From NCBI RefSeq assembly GCF_035987325.1, contig NZ_CP108488.1:248001-312000 (forward strand): a DNA stretch of 64,000 nt, given 5' to 3'. Position 1 is the stretch's first letter, and every line of letters starts with the position of its first letter. The position numbers and the translations under genes are program-made. This stretch comes from Streptomyces sp. NBC_01244 (GTDB taxonomy: Bacteria; Actinomycetota; Actinomycetes; Streptomycetales; Streptomycetaceae). Below are positions 41,501 to 44,287 of this stretch, piece after piece. The notes beneath the pieces were generated by a model. The model was not told the DNA's origin. It was given only the letters and a program-made list of their open reading frames with translations, and did no database searches.

Positions 41501-43290
41501 TCCAAGGAGCCCGGCTGCGGCACGGGGCGCGTGGCCGCCACCGGGTCCGACGGGTTGGTACCAGGAGGGGGGTTGGTACCGGAGGTGGGGTTGGTACCGG
41601 GAGCCTGGACCGTGCTTCCGTCCGCTGCGGGGACCGGCATCGGCACGGGCTGCTGTCCGGGGCGCTGCCCGTCGGGGATGACGTCGCCGCCCGTGCTTCC
41701 CGGACCGGTCACCGTGAGGGGGCGGCCGCCCTGGCCGTTCGACGGGGTGGTGCCGGAGCTACCGCCTGGGTCCGCGAGGAATCCCTGGGACTGGTTCGGG
41801 AGCTGCCAGGGGTCCTGGCCAGAGTTGCTCCGGAAGGCGTCCGGGGTGGGCATCGAGGGCCCGGGCGACGGGGTGTCGCCGCCGGGCTGATAGGTGGAAA
41901 GGTCGGGGAGGTCCCGGGTGCTGGTGGCCACGCCCGGCGGGCGGGTGGATCCGCTGCCGTTCCCGTTCGGGATACCGCTGCTGTCGCGGCCGCCGGTCCC
42001 GTTCGGATTCCCACCGCCGTCCCGTCTGGTGCTCCCGGTGCGGCTGGGGCTGGGGTTTGTCCCGCCGGTTCCGTTCCGGTCTCCGTCCGAGGTCGTGAGG
42101 GGCCGGCGGCGGGTTCCGCCGCCCGAGCTGATGTCCGTACGAGGGCCGCTACGGCCGTTCGTGCCGCTGCTCCTGTCGTTACTCCCGTCGCGGCTCCGGG
42201 TCGAGCCGGGGCCCGAGCCGGAGTTCGGGTCCGAGGTGCGGGTCGGCCAAGCGCCGCCGGAGTCGCGGTTCACCCCGTCCGGGGTCGGCGGCGGGTTCAC
42301 GAACTTGTTCCGGAGCCAGCGCGCCCCGCCCTCCGCGCCCCCCTCCAGGTTGCGCTCGACGACGCCGCTGCTGCCGGCGGACACGAAGGTCGCCCAACTG
42401 AACGAGTATCCGGCGAAGAACAGACCCATCGCCGCGGCGCCGAGGCTCTCGCCGAAGCCCTCGGACACGAAGTCGTTGGCGTTGCCGTAGCCCTCCTTGA
42501 CCACCCGGTCCCAGTTCGTCTGGTTCTTGACGCCGTTGCCGAAGTCCGGCGAGTTGCGGCCCACCTTGGACAGGAGGTCCTTGCCCTTGTTGAAGGCGCC
42601 GCCGAGTATCTCGCCGATGCCGCCCGCGAAGAACCCGAAGAGGGCGTCCTTGCCGATCGCCCCCCAGTCGAGGGAGTCCCGCTTGAAGAGCTTGTTGCCG
42701 AAGACCTTGTTCGCGAGCTGGACGGCGAACGAGAGCAACGCCTCCTCGAACGCCTCGAAGACGCCCGGCAGCACCTTGACGCGCTGGAGGAGCTGGAGGA
42801 TGCCGGCCAGCACGGCCACACGGGCCTGGTTGAGGATCTGAGCCTGGAGGCCCGCCAGGCCGCCGAAGCCGAACGCGGCCAGAAACGCCACCCAGGCCAG
42901 CAACGCCAGCATCTGGATCAGGGCGGCCATGACCTGCCAGTACATCTCGTAGATCTGCCGCGACTTGTCCTCCAGATCGAGGCGCACACCGTGCAGTTGA
43001 CCCGTGAACTCGTCCAGGCGCGTCTTCCCCCGGCCGGAGGTGAAGCTGTCGACGACCCCCTGGAACTGCTTGCGCGCCTCCTCGGGCATTCCGTCGCCGA
43101 TCTTCAGGCTGACGTTTCTGGCCATTTCCATCAACTGGTCTATGTCGCGGGCGAGTCGCTCGTAGACCTGCCCTGCGTCCACGGCCTTCTGCGGCAGCGC
43201 GCTCGGAGGCTCGTCGCCCGTCAGGATCTTGACCAGGACCCTGGCCCATTCGGGCCAGCCGCCGAGTCCCGGGTCCAGGGCGGGGCTCAT
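20545..43290 (-). CDS. giant T7SS-linked repeat protein, toxin-like architecture (7,581 aa)
   Basis: Single open frame of 22.7 kb, roughly 0.8 MDa. Order: residues 1-330 WXG100-like helices plus hydrophobic stretch (T7SS export domain); 331-665 Gly/Ser/Thr/Pro/Asn-rich linker; about 670-845 OTU-like fold without catalytic Cys; 870-1610 helical modules; 1710-3330 beta-rich unit A; 3335-5380 unit B; 5400-7390 unit C, a tandem copy of B; 7400-7581 a C-terminal alpha/beta domain. Reading through the translation I found no cysteine. The ATG at 43290 overlaps the stop of the Esx-like gene (ATGA), so it ends the eccD-eccB-esx array. No toxin catalytic motif and no following immunity gene are seen. 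Giant streptomycete proteins with such N-termini are known; function is unknown. My inference is an exported structural or surface protein derived from a polymorphic toxin. Confidence 0.85.
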   Translation of the reverse strand: MSPALDPGLGGWPEWARVLVKILTGDEPPSALPQKAVDAGQVYERLARDIDQLMEMARNVSLKIGDGMPEEARKQFQGVVDSFTSGRGKTRLDEFTGQLHGVRLDLEDKSRQIYEMYWQVMAALIQMLALLAWVAFLAAFGFGGLAGLQAQILNQARVAVLAGILQLLQRVKVLPGVFEAFEEALLSFAVQLANKVFGNKLFKRDSLDWGAIGKDALFGFFAGGIGEILGGAFNKGKDLLSKVGRNSPDFGNGVKNQTNWDRVVKEGYGNANDFVSEGFGESLGAAAMGLFFAGYSFSWATFVSAGSSGVVERNLEGGAEGGARWLRNKFVNPPPTPDGVNRDSGGAWPTRTSDPNSGSGPGSTRSRDGSNDRSSGTNGRSGPRTDISSGGGTRRRPLTTSDGDRNGTGGTNPSPSRTGSTRRDGGGNPNGTGGRDSSGIPNGNGSGSTRPPGVATSTRDLPDLSTYQPGGDTPSPGPSMPTPDAFRSNSGQDPWQLPNQSQGFLADPGGSSGTTPSNGQGGRPLTVTGPGSTGGDVIPDGQRPGQQPVPMPVPAADGSTVQAPGTNPTSGTNPPPGTNPSDPVAATRPVPQPGSLETSGPAFQTDGGPIDTGGTSVIESDGVASDTGTIGTGTTDGDTSTTDTRTTGVTGTGNFSESGPLDREVTGQSELTVDQQEALITQGAILRASAPGQDSLVLALEASAPDLVTGTPTEIRTHLADALVAELNADPGAGSRPLWDAVDEQSQAAVAADRTADRLRVGDPLPRSEIYQQELRAVHDTWGDDNRRSLAHAMRTYTTASDATDDVLPLVAGRVYGLTVNVVQPDGSMMLVGSPDGRSVTVARLPRNRRTTEQGHDRDRWLAAARPEDSPEAVRLSTEAFQQRWEQLPTDTVGFARAATAARSLLAEHGRVAGPFTSTPFSDLDGVDRAARRLAVVLHGDRLYQDLDRRDEALAWALHLLGDPAPPRPVTESSAETDTVSDAVSTTGTDLDTLVEEQEQDQDQEQDHDSDATRMSERSFQRRWDKLKRDTPELAEAAAAARSLLAEHGRVTDPLSSTPFADLDDAGRAARRLTHTLHTDPGLRTDPARRTEARAWALQLLEDPLFPHGAARSAPGSPATESSAWSDEDPDTSSLFSVSSVSSVSSDEGWEPLTDVDDSDVAYADPAEHGVPSERAEPGTPSPPAYEERAVPPAEPQPELPSYAEGDAAPSYPADRVNPAGSPALVSAVSKHLRADRGRTARLLAYQWFDVKAVDRLRRELGLRRSSDLLDLAESIGRVPEDLPRIAAEMGLTPVRLYKMARDLGADPRHVSAVLGPALREGGDRAARDLARSAGWTLGARDGHPEAGSHPQGKGWLLAVAAHYQVSWEGLTYPGQGLAHYLARRTSTAPVLTPPDHINLAELVEEWGWDLGFGPRGGRFGTAAWELDSKSPPPEEETAPSVHDQVARASQRAVALVDGLLTNRGATLTPQQRAALAEAASAHLFRDPADTEGAGTAAARLLDETKRAAEAAKLRTNLPFDPTAFDRLWESARREAVGESLDSALADARGLVGPLRRLPASIDRDTAPYHRLGPADQVVRRVAHHLYTWPGDTEGARALAQRLVGDLPAAPVDPFRRVGGANPEKTAQPVPQQPTASTSSPTAAALETIPEVAEEEPAADGAVGREPPNGQELAASEQPAPEEPGPVQPPASTPGIVAPAFVRGGAIGSMTVETVPAWTEQRARLWAAATTLHLDGAIRPEVEEAVVRLLLSTTPEAWSALLRDGVRLAVGDKLVWLLPTPADLAVPVPGSGPAPGALTRYRIAFGSTSYSGERSTETSTGLESMLQFGFQLASAFASAATAGVPHLGLSFARGRSSSWEQEVISGLKPLTRGTATFVSSLRIQIFLDGVQQQHSVVVPRDLGVEFPKIFSAPPAPLRLDSVSSPSDIPAGRESAADHTQGTLHALDLVPVVAGIQARLRGVGLRPDAAASVSAEIQKVVSEAAALDRSRFWFTSGDRTAPIRRKLSRFSEFRGHLVVRAEVTGATLREVTDALRTRADLGLGATRGQSRSGSSGASLSFGNSVLGLTHDPVEDRPRGVLPLATVTVGSTRSDGFSTSAKTQSHTVLNTAAQEYARYDAEVRLSVTIESDTHPGIEPVVLETYGEIGVPWRYGQGAADWETRTLGAIRTPGLDTHANPGTGAVDGPDPDPQPEAGPSAAVTALLAAAGLPTGARPAPATPDPAHSSEPLPLAARTQDAQGLGFSTLLALPGSESVLEGFADALRSMAGTTKVTAPVLHRLSVFFGTPALEGSLADLLVGRTHVLNLNGNQYRLGLRATLGRRLGGADYPLTVNTRATAAWGLTGSMSTGWSVSGALGAALRVPAGTRLRMQLGALRGRLQYDRERGDELVAAVKETNRHETGGLVHQGNYELRWALAVHRMSSTGTVRQSRGWELDTPGGTSAQLLLPKVFAPPTPYAPAVLGPVGTVTRYDREPADLAGEARADLTTSGSSGVRPTFLAVRALGRHLAEVYQDLNGMTGEWLADSALWPEEFLEATGPDTLAAYFGALTSAEGFEVALPDRDGWKQRLTLRVAAYNARGQGTTSDPVEIEQYSQLTSRRAIETGSAVTGALAFQLGPQGSWGGDEAAETDEEDGSPQQEQQGGGATKSRAAGILQVTGSAVRGTSLKTAEGMMSISRATYGGTKDRLTADPVFHVRLDRRKGVRAESGERWLRVQAGLEMLMPTWRAAEILRPAPAPSVGAVPSPEPEPEPEPSADPSAGPSSAMRSAVPGATPPAPPTPPHTTPTHTYAGQLLRVGVAHPEVFRADGALGEIQRLLSARGVTSPGVLDAVRSAFSPRSLAAQVPALLGSGVLRVIPKPSPFGTTEYLAVSVRMESVAAAHAQTDHPDVELTGRAQGSSEEADDTTTGYSFGGEAGVKLRLAAEGSGASHGHGGFEAIAGYSRSRGAGTTSSTSELDIHRLAVGGATAFTHAFTLRVGISMSKQPMELVSAPIRLVTGAYAAAMSTPLLAGGLGLRFNPALGTGLGRYAQWQETATTAGSMRLLVPTRFTVPNPAAVTADGTPDPAPAPLIHRPRGENPRWADPAPEGEGRDGVLASGDLAGLLADHVIPLDMPAAHAVQQWARYAPAPVGRRPDLAAIAAEEHPGLSPSELTTMAGLRYAHATSTEVMRPRLEDLLRGSYEVPVGSTTRTVRFELSRLRRFGPSEGTDLTARRYQQSDSSAEASTHFSSGVDTTLGPDGGGDSDGVRLFERLVGSYGRSSGEDTTAGQSRTEEANAVSQSVYGGLEADLTVTVGGVLRFDVPAGLHLLIRLDGKGRMVDETVDGLLSALTEGAEEDGSSRQPSEKALGKRRDPHGSDPEDSAESRGRTEPEDAEGTEEKPETEEFEGADELSQSAADALARLRREIPETWQEQLGDASRLLALPMAVTDQDRIAQREAVVLTAAVLYDTPHETVALLDHHGARRADKGEPPARGTALLAALHEALHGLPVGQSPRKGGSQAGGAPGHEGVDTPGASGSGPRSPDQRGPEDAVLPPSPAIGALVSSEPDGLAGELGPVNGPAPVDEGAPEPDPVTLPAQPLATPAPALQAQAPLHQPVPVPDMTTTDWVRAKDSRDATLLFAPPEAFTTPTLRQSAGAGTFDLPDQRLHAAIRDAVLDAVPDSAREGVRRELEDRFSAENFISELPQAIGDRLVLGLQAGGRRFEAAVRVRVGDWRQLTDPHGRRLPGTEDHLPPTVSAKREPRTRQLFESGESVGSSRTRAHGVALPAALLLNHSLEAIPHLSSVAAVFSSVLAGYSAASTSTVSSGATTARYTKGTFRAVDFLYDVLYDVTVQAVGASRAPRQHQAVLEGALVGRHDRQVLRSRPKPPEGVTHATSAWWATPEQSTDDADSQEESGIHTPATPYRWDAGTTLLRNVLGSLGRHRERAAANTTAYQEWWPFGRPRAAGGTDPAVTVTVPNQQDIPLHVPRTSVVESFDHTEELRRAVLSVLPDSMSRVGTPEKAAIDAFTAVHSIAGALHRAMSGGYLSVPFNTGGGATQAVELRTDFLGAQLVTEEDGTAQVDWMIHIDTEDVNVDNVAHRNSGSDAMSLSSTVLLGANTGKFASTVSLPALGGNRSVGVSDPGQQAGSVTLHKIKLEEPTVVLTGRTRTTVRGRGGVRTVDGTARLRILLQDAVRLGLMDGRRVPRATVDGPQAGNFELHARTSPDRNLRFAPALGSWLPQLSRVDQVNHDDAGRLLDRVMSAVRAAAPGMLPPETGEENQAAKAHEHTNLMTVANLVRPEPLAARLHDIMGGGISVVLSRPALLTGPQEVVLTLSGTLAPDTFTHQGMWDGNSETYYGGFYELQGSRSTAYSVEGGFDVPLNHTTSPDWFTIRGAGGRIAPRVGTSWVTTTGGGFSVGGASGGGSRFMAGFEGAVHINVTVTPSRRTATPEATAELPGALTDGGGEAIEMTPVGPTTGTAAHETAMTAAEEGRAGQDTNAPVELNLRLMVADDLLEEQGPDGVWRDSVSMRSHLDPDTRVASRELHSDPQEPPLVHVPGENERLPLHTLFLADTSTMHAAVDGLLTDLNVSLEPSEQVGLHTALNAMGSRVEDFIGGSRPFWTRTVGRDAFGMPKRIEISLRATVKEMRTRGVSQTSYQYDHTLTTASVSDSATRDLISMSGSLGANLSLTSDPRPQGYGGTAAERNAATDNSHTGVAGYRYGRGAPRTLSASAEGQSDRVDIVTGPQEHIHARMEYRLVAKVSSRSPVALGLDPATAHTYGERTAHRTIEDAHALLVIPAGRAERMREASRRRADETGIAGPLPQSPVPVITVDGGPFPSTHPADGLGHAVLYDIPDLTPVVEQARDALFRRLDPDHAELVLTRLRAALASRQGAKAALEPMASGVFRIVVPYRGALSTALAVVTARIDLSRPVHTGEADTLHVIEGKNVRRDDVSASASHSWSHSGNAGWNYGHNPHDTDGPVVDGGGGGGFGVTYGQGRSLGASLGQTRSSGMLHVDAHPALVAYDVAISISLDLHWGATASTALVGPVLTLIGRHTRYALAEANLPGALTLAYPQQLMQPGPPRGTDRPAPRTIPAHEAVVRTGLRPEPEDLTESFIGTIAGLRDLLAQAEDLLEQNAASALGGNSWHGARAHVGSRLAVVFSMAWLHQRTVHLLSGGTLRVPLTVPGAFMNEGLTLVLSLDYDSLTPTSTHGAGEGTITGTIVKDFRRSHRSVGGGVDAALDLRGSLSLRSGLATEGPDVLRPGITAEAGRTRGTGQSGGGLSSMLESGDKSMGTWGAELDDPAQRKFAHLSVGRARWNIGLERSGGTGFGVQVTVEQDALTFFAPEERAAQLLALEPKAITGPPLVGAEPARHGLRRLMPGGWPPGTDTDTEPAEVNPPPAEALTEWAQEEDGPSRQPSEKSLGKRRDTRPSATEDSGTSEQREEGFEGVDELSPRAAQVLTRLRRELPSAWQRQLGAASRLLALPLAVTDGDRIAQREAVVLTAAALHDTPHEAMALVEHHGSRQPDKGEPPARATAHLADLHEALRDLPVGRRPGKGGSVPAGRVDDGIDTPGASGSGHLPAAVPVRDITPTEWIRTRDARDADLLFAPPEAFTAPSLRQSAGAGTFDLPDESLHAAIRDAVLDAVPEAAREGMRRELESRFSVENFISELPQAIGDRLVLGLHAGGRRFEAAVRVRVGDWRQLTDAHGRRLAGTENHAPLMVSEKREPRTRQLLESGESVGSSRTRALGLGLPAALLLNHTLEAIPHLGAAAATFSSVLAGYSAASTSTVSSGATTARYTKGTFRAVDFLYDVLYDVTVQEVGGSTAPTQNQAVLKRALVGRHDRQLLRSRPKPAEGEITYATSEWWRQTPGPSEVAEATEIQIPAAPLRWEATTSLLTNALPNLGQHRARTARDSAAYQEWRPFGPPAAQGGTGGTDRATTDPATTDPADTDPATTAGSPNRPRNPLRVPRTSVVESFDHTEELRRAVFSVLPDSMSRVGTPQKAAVDAFTAVHAIAGALHRAMSGGYLSMPFNTGGGATESIELSTVFHDAALVTDEDGTPQVDWLIHIDTEDVNVDNVASRYSGSDAVTFSAAALLDAAGGQLGANIAVPALGGRRAVGMSDPGQQAGSVTLHKIKLEEPTVVLSGRTSTTVRGRGEAKTVEGTARVRILLQDAVRLGLVDERSRPRATVDGPHAGNVELHARTAPGRRLRFAPLLGGWLPQLSRVDEVDHDDAERLLGRVMRAVRAVAPDMLPPDDGNPPANLVVAQARSVRGVKTHEHTNLMTVANLVRPEPLAARLHDIVNGGISVVLSRPGLKGAQEVVLSLSGTIDPDGFTHEGMWDGNSETYYGGFYELQGDRSTSFSVEGGFDAPLGYNSTPDQFTFRGAGGRIGPRLGTSWSSTTGGGFSVGGASGGGSRFMAGFEGSVDVNVTVTRSLRSATAQAPAEDQVPVGQPAAVTEDGADTFEMTDFGTANATDPVAQDAAQTAAEEGRARPDDTTGPVSLKLRLMVADDLLEEQGPDGRWHDSVAMRSHLDPGTGLAGRKLDPEQAEPLVHRPQQHERLPLHTLFLADTSRMHGAVDGLLSDLHVDLEPSERVGLHTAVSAVGSRVQDFIGGSRPFYTRTIGRDAFGMPIQLEIQLQAIVEEMRTRGVSKTSYQYDHTLTTASVSDSVSRDLISMSGSIGVSATFASDPRPENYGGTPEERGAATDHTHTPSLGYRYGSGSPQTLSAGSEGQSDRVDIVTGDQEHIYARMEYRFVGKVSSWSPVPLGTDPATAHTYGERTAPRTIEEAHALLVIPAGRAQRMREAARVREAGTGAAGPSRLSPPSSTGVGGTFPTSHPADGLGHAVLYDIPDFAPVVEDARATLYRHLDAGHAELVLTRLRAALATRQGTKAAIEPMASGVFRIVVPYRGKASTALAVITAKVDLSNPVHAGEADTLHVIEGKNVRRDDVSASASHSWSHSGSAGWGYGHTTHDPSRPVLDGGGGVGFNASYGQGRSLASSLGQTRSSGLLHVDAHPALVRYDVRITLSLDHYWAATATPGLVGPVLTLIGKHTRYELAEANLPGELTLAHPRQLMRTEPPTGPGRPAAHATPAHQAPRRTGLRPEPDDLTESFIGTIGGLRELLAHAEDLLEENVGPALGAHSWHGARAHLGSRLAVVFSMAWLHQRAVHLVGGGTLRVPLTVPGMFTNEQLTLVLSLDHDSLDPVPAEGGATITGTIVKDFRRSHRSVGGAVDVALTLRGSGSLRSGLATEGPDVLRPGITAEAGQTRGTGQSGGGLSSMLESGDKSMGTLGEGLTDSDRRKFAQLSVGRARWNIGLERSGGRSAGVQVTVEQDALTLFAPVERAVRLLALQPEAIAEPLVGDRPPSRGLRGLMPGGWWADADSDTGSDTEQEEAPAQLPEPAPWPVLPAAEALIDLRPRGREQVGPQVETRNLLWDGDSVAPLAPAPWGAVRVRLLLFEPDGGNLLLPDPQGTWESYAPDLAAAHIADTLARAGVRVGAGVVPEAFVLVGAGDEDGRQDLAFHLSYVTGTPVWVAVTASRLEAGPDGIARVRTEADGQWMRVDPPRPEETTGPTGD
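21145..27090 (-). repeat. tandem unit C of the giant protein (second ~5.9-kb copy)
   Basis: Runs from 'PSRQPSEKSLGKRRD' to 'LRGLMPGGW' (residues about 5400-7390). The unit repeats unit B in order, at a period of about 6.0-6.2 kb. The divergence shows that it is a real duplication and not an assembly duplicate. A 15-bp minisatellite has expanded only in this copy. Confidence 0.9.
25441..25500 (-). repeat. 15-bp tandem minisatellite (four copies) inside unit C
   Basis: Four successive 15-base units of the type GTGGCCGGATCCGTG encode a TDPAT-type pentapeptide repeat in a linker of unit C. The matching linker of unit B lacks the array. Confidence 0.8.
27165..33285 (-). repeat. tandem unit B of the giant protein (first ~6.1-kb copy)
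   Basis: Runs from 'SSRQPSEKALGKRRD' to 'LRRLMPGGW' (residues about 3335-5375). It is collinear with unit C. Landmark blocks are shared with only scattered substitutions: 'SAASTSTVSSGATTARYTKG', 'WDGNSETYYGGFYELQG', 'RRDDVSASASHSWSHSG', 'SSMLESGDKSMGT'. Some DNA blocks of 40 bases are identical, for example 27438-27477 and 21411-21450. Confidence 0.9.
33300..38163 (-). repeat. diverged beta-rich unit A of the giant protein
   Basis: Residues about 1710-3330. Same succession of short helices, long S/T/G-rich beta hairpins and 'RYRxTKGT/LTRGTA'-type turns as in units B and C, but with low identity. Example: the 'SERSTETSTGLESML...LTRGTATFV' stretch here matches the 'SSRTRAHGVALPAAL...YTKGTFRAV' stretch there. 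This points to an older multiplication than the B/C duplication. Confidence 0.5.
40750..41290 (-). other. OTU-like domain with the catalytic cysteine and histidine replaced
   Basis: Around residues 670-845. 'APGQDSLVLALEASAPD' aligns by eye with the DG[DN]C[LF] helix of OTU-type cysteine proteases, with Ser where Cys belongs. The late block 'LPLVAGRVYGLTVNVVQPDG' fits the beta strands before the OTU His, which is not found. It appears to be a catalytically dead relic. Confidence 0.45.
42300..43290 (-). other. N-terminal WXG100-like export domain of the giant protein
   Basis: Residues 1-330. The first part is helical (start 'GWPEWARVLVKILTGDEPPSA', then long amphipathic helices). The middle has a hydrophobic stretch ('MLALLAWVAFLAAFGFGGLAG'). 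It ends with Gly-rich hydrophobic segments ('ALFGFFAGGIGEILGGAF', 'GAAAMGLFFAGYSFSWATF'). This layout recurs at the N-termini of streptomycete T7SS polymorphic toxins and CpnT-like proteins. It is why I link the giant to the secretion genes beside it. Confidence 0.7.
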
Positions 43291-43631
43291 CCGCGGTGCC
43301 CGGACTGCCCGTCGTTCTCCTTCTTGATCGAGGAGAGGACGTCACCCTGGTGGCTGAGGAACTCGTTGGCGTTCTCCATCGTGCCGTTGGCCAGCTCCGT
43401 GAGGGCCTCCGCGATGGCGACCAGCGTCTTGCGCGTGATGTCGACCGTTTCCAGGTAGACCGGGCCCGCCTTCTTGGCGAACTCGTCCGTGCCCGTCCCG
43501 AACCAGGTGATGGTGTCGTTCACGCCGTCGTCGAACACCCGCACCACTTGGTCCACGGCCAGCGTGAAATTGCGCAGCACGTTGGTCGCGTTGAGGACGT
43601 CGTTGGCGGACGCTTCGAAACCTGAGGGCAT
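43287..43631 (-). CDS. Esx/WXG100-like small helical protein (114 aa)
   Basis: Small, entirely helical protein starting MPSGFEASANDVLNATNVLR. A helix-turn-helix hairpin is centred on 'TWFGTGTDEF', which fits the WXG turn of ESX substrates. The second helix 'VYLETVDITRKTLVAIAEAL' follows. The start is ATG 43631, chosen over a farther ATG because GGGAGTAGG lies upstream and because the hairpin then has the usual length. It overlaps the giant gene start by four bases. It is likely a co-secreted partner or chaperone-like Esx for the giant protein; that role is inferred from position only. Confidence 0.7.
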   Translation of the reverse strand: MPSGFEASANDVLNATNVLRNFTLAVDQVVRVFDDGVNDTITWFGTGTDEFAKKAGPVYLETVDITRKTLVAIAEALTELANGTMENANEFLSHQGDVLSSIKKENDGQSGHRG

Positions 43632-43710
43632 GCCTACTCCCGGTGTCGTGCCGTGGTGCGATGGTGGAGTGATGGGGGGCAATTCTGTGCCCGGAAGTCC
43701 TGCGACGCTT

Positions 43711-43725
43711 GCGTCAGTTGACGTA
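43711..43725. promoter_or_regulatory. TGCGTCA-gt-TGACGTA palindrome upstream of the Esx-like/giant gene pair
   Basis: A 7-2-7 near-palindrome about 80-95 bp upstream of the Esx-like start, covering TGCGTCA and TGACGTA at about 43710-43725. The same half-site recurs near 48493, 51549, 57006 and 57027, in or near the control regions of other T7SS genes in this window. Confidence 0.4.
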
Positions 43726-43771
43726 CGCGGTGGCGACGGTCACCGGTCCGGCAGGCCGCACCCGCCGCCGC

Positions 43772-44287
43772 TCAGTCGTGCGGGTCGCCGTCCACCTCGT
43801 CGTAGAGGGCGCGGCCTCGCTGCCGGCGCCGTCCGCCCGGCCGGTCGGCGGCCCCCTCGGGCTCGGGGGGAGCCGCCGGGCCGAGGAACTGGCCGATCAG
43901 GGCGCCCCAGTCGGCCTGGGTTCCTGGGATGCCGGGCAGTTGTGGCGTGCCGGACATGGAACTGAGGGCGTTCACGCTGTCGGTGAGCGGTTTGACCACC
44001 TCGCTCACGTCCCGGGAGGCGAGGGACCGGGCCTTGCCGAAGGCCTCCATGACGGAGGCCGCCAACTGCGGGGCCGCCATGCTCCGGTAGCGGCTCTCCA
44101 GGAAGCGGACGGCCGCCATCTCGCCGGTGCCCGCGACGGTCACCTCGACGGACCGGTCCTTGGAGGTGGCCGAGACCCTCATGCCGCGGACGCGCTCCTG
44201 GGCCTGGGCGGCCGCGCGCTCCGAGGCCTCCAGGTCCGCGATCGCCATGGCGAGGCGCTCCTCGATCGAGTGCTGTGACGAGCTCAT
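43772..44287 (-). CDS. YbaB/EbfC-like protein of the T7SS locus (171 aa)
   Basis: The first 110 residues look like YbaB/EbfC nucleoid-associated proteins: a long N-terminal helix (MSSSQHSIEERLAMAIADLE) followed by 'GMRVSATSKDRSVEVTVAGTG' beta strands and a helix 'AAPQLAASVMEAFGKARSLA'. The tail is Pro/Arg-rich with an RRRQRGR cluster. YbaB-like genes occur repeatedly in streptomycete T7SS loci, where their role (DNA binding or secretion chaperone) is not settled. The start overlaps the stop of the AAWKG-like gene (ATGA). A 140-bp gap with a TRCGTCA palindrome separates it from the next gene. Confidence 0.75.
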   Translation of the reverse strand: MSSSQHSIEERLAMAIADLEASERAAAQAQERVRGMRVSATSKDRSVEVTVAGTGEMAAVRFLESRYRSMAAPQLAASVMEAFGKARSLASRDVSEVVKPLTDSVNALSSMSGTPQLPGIPGTQADWGALIGQFLGPAAPPEPEGAADRPGGRRRQRGRALYDEVDGDPHD

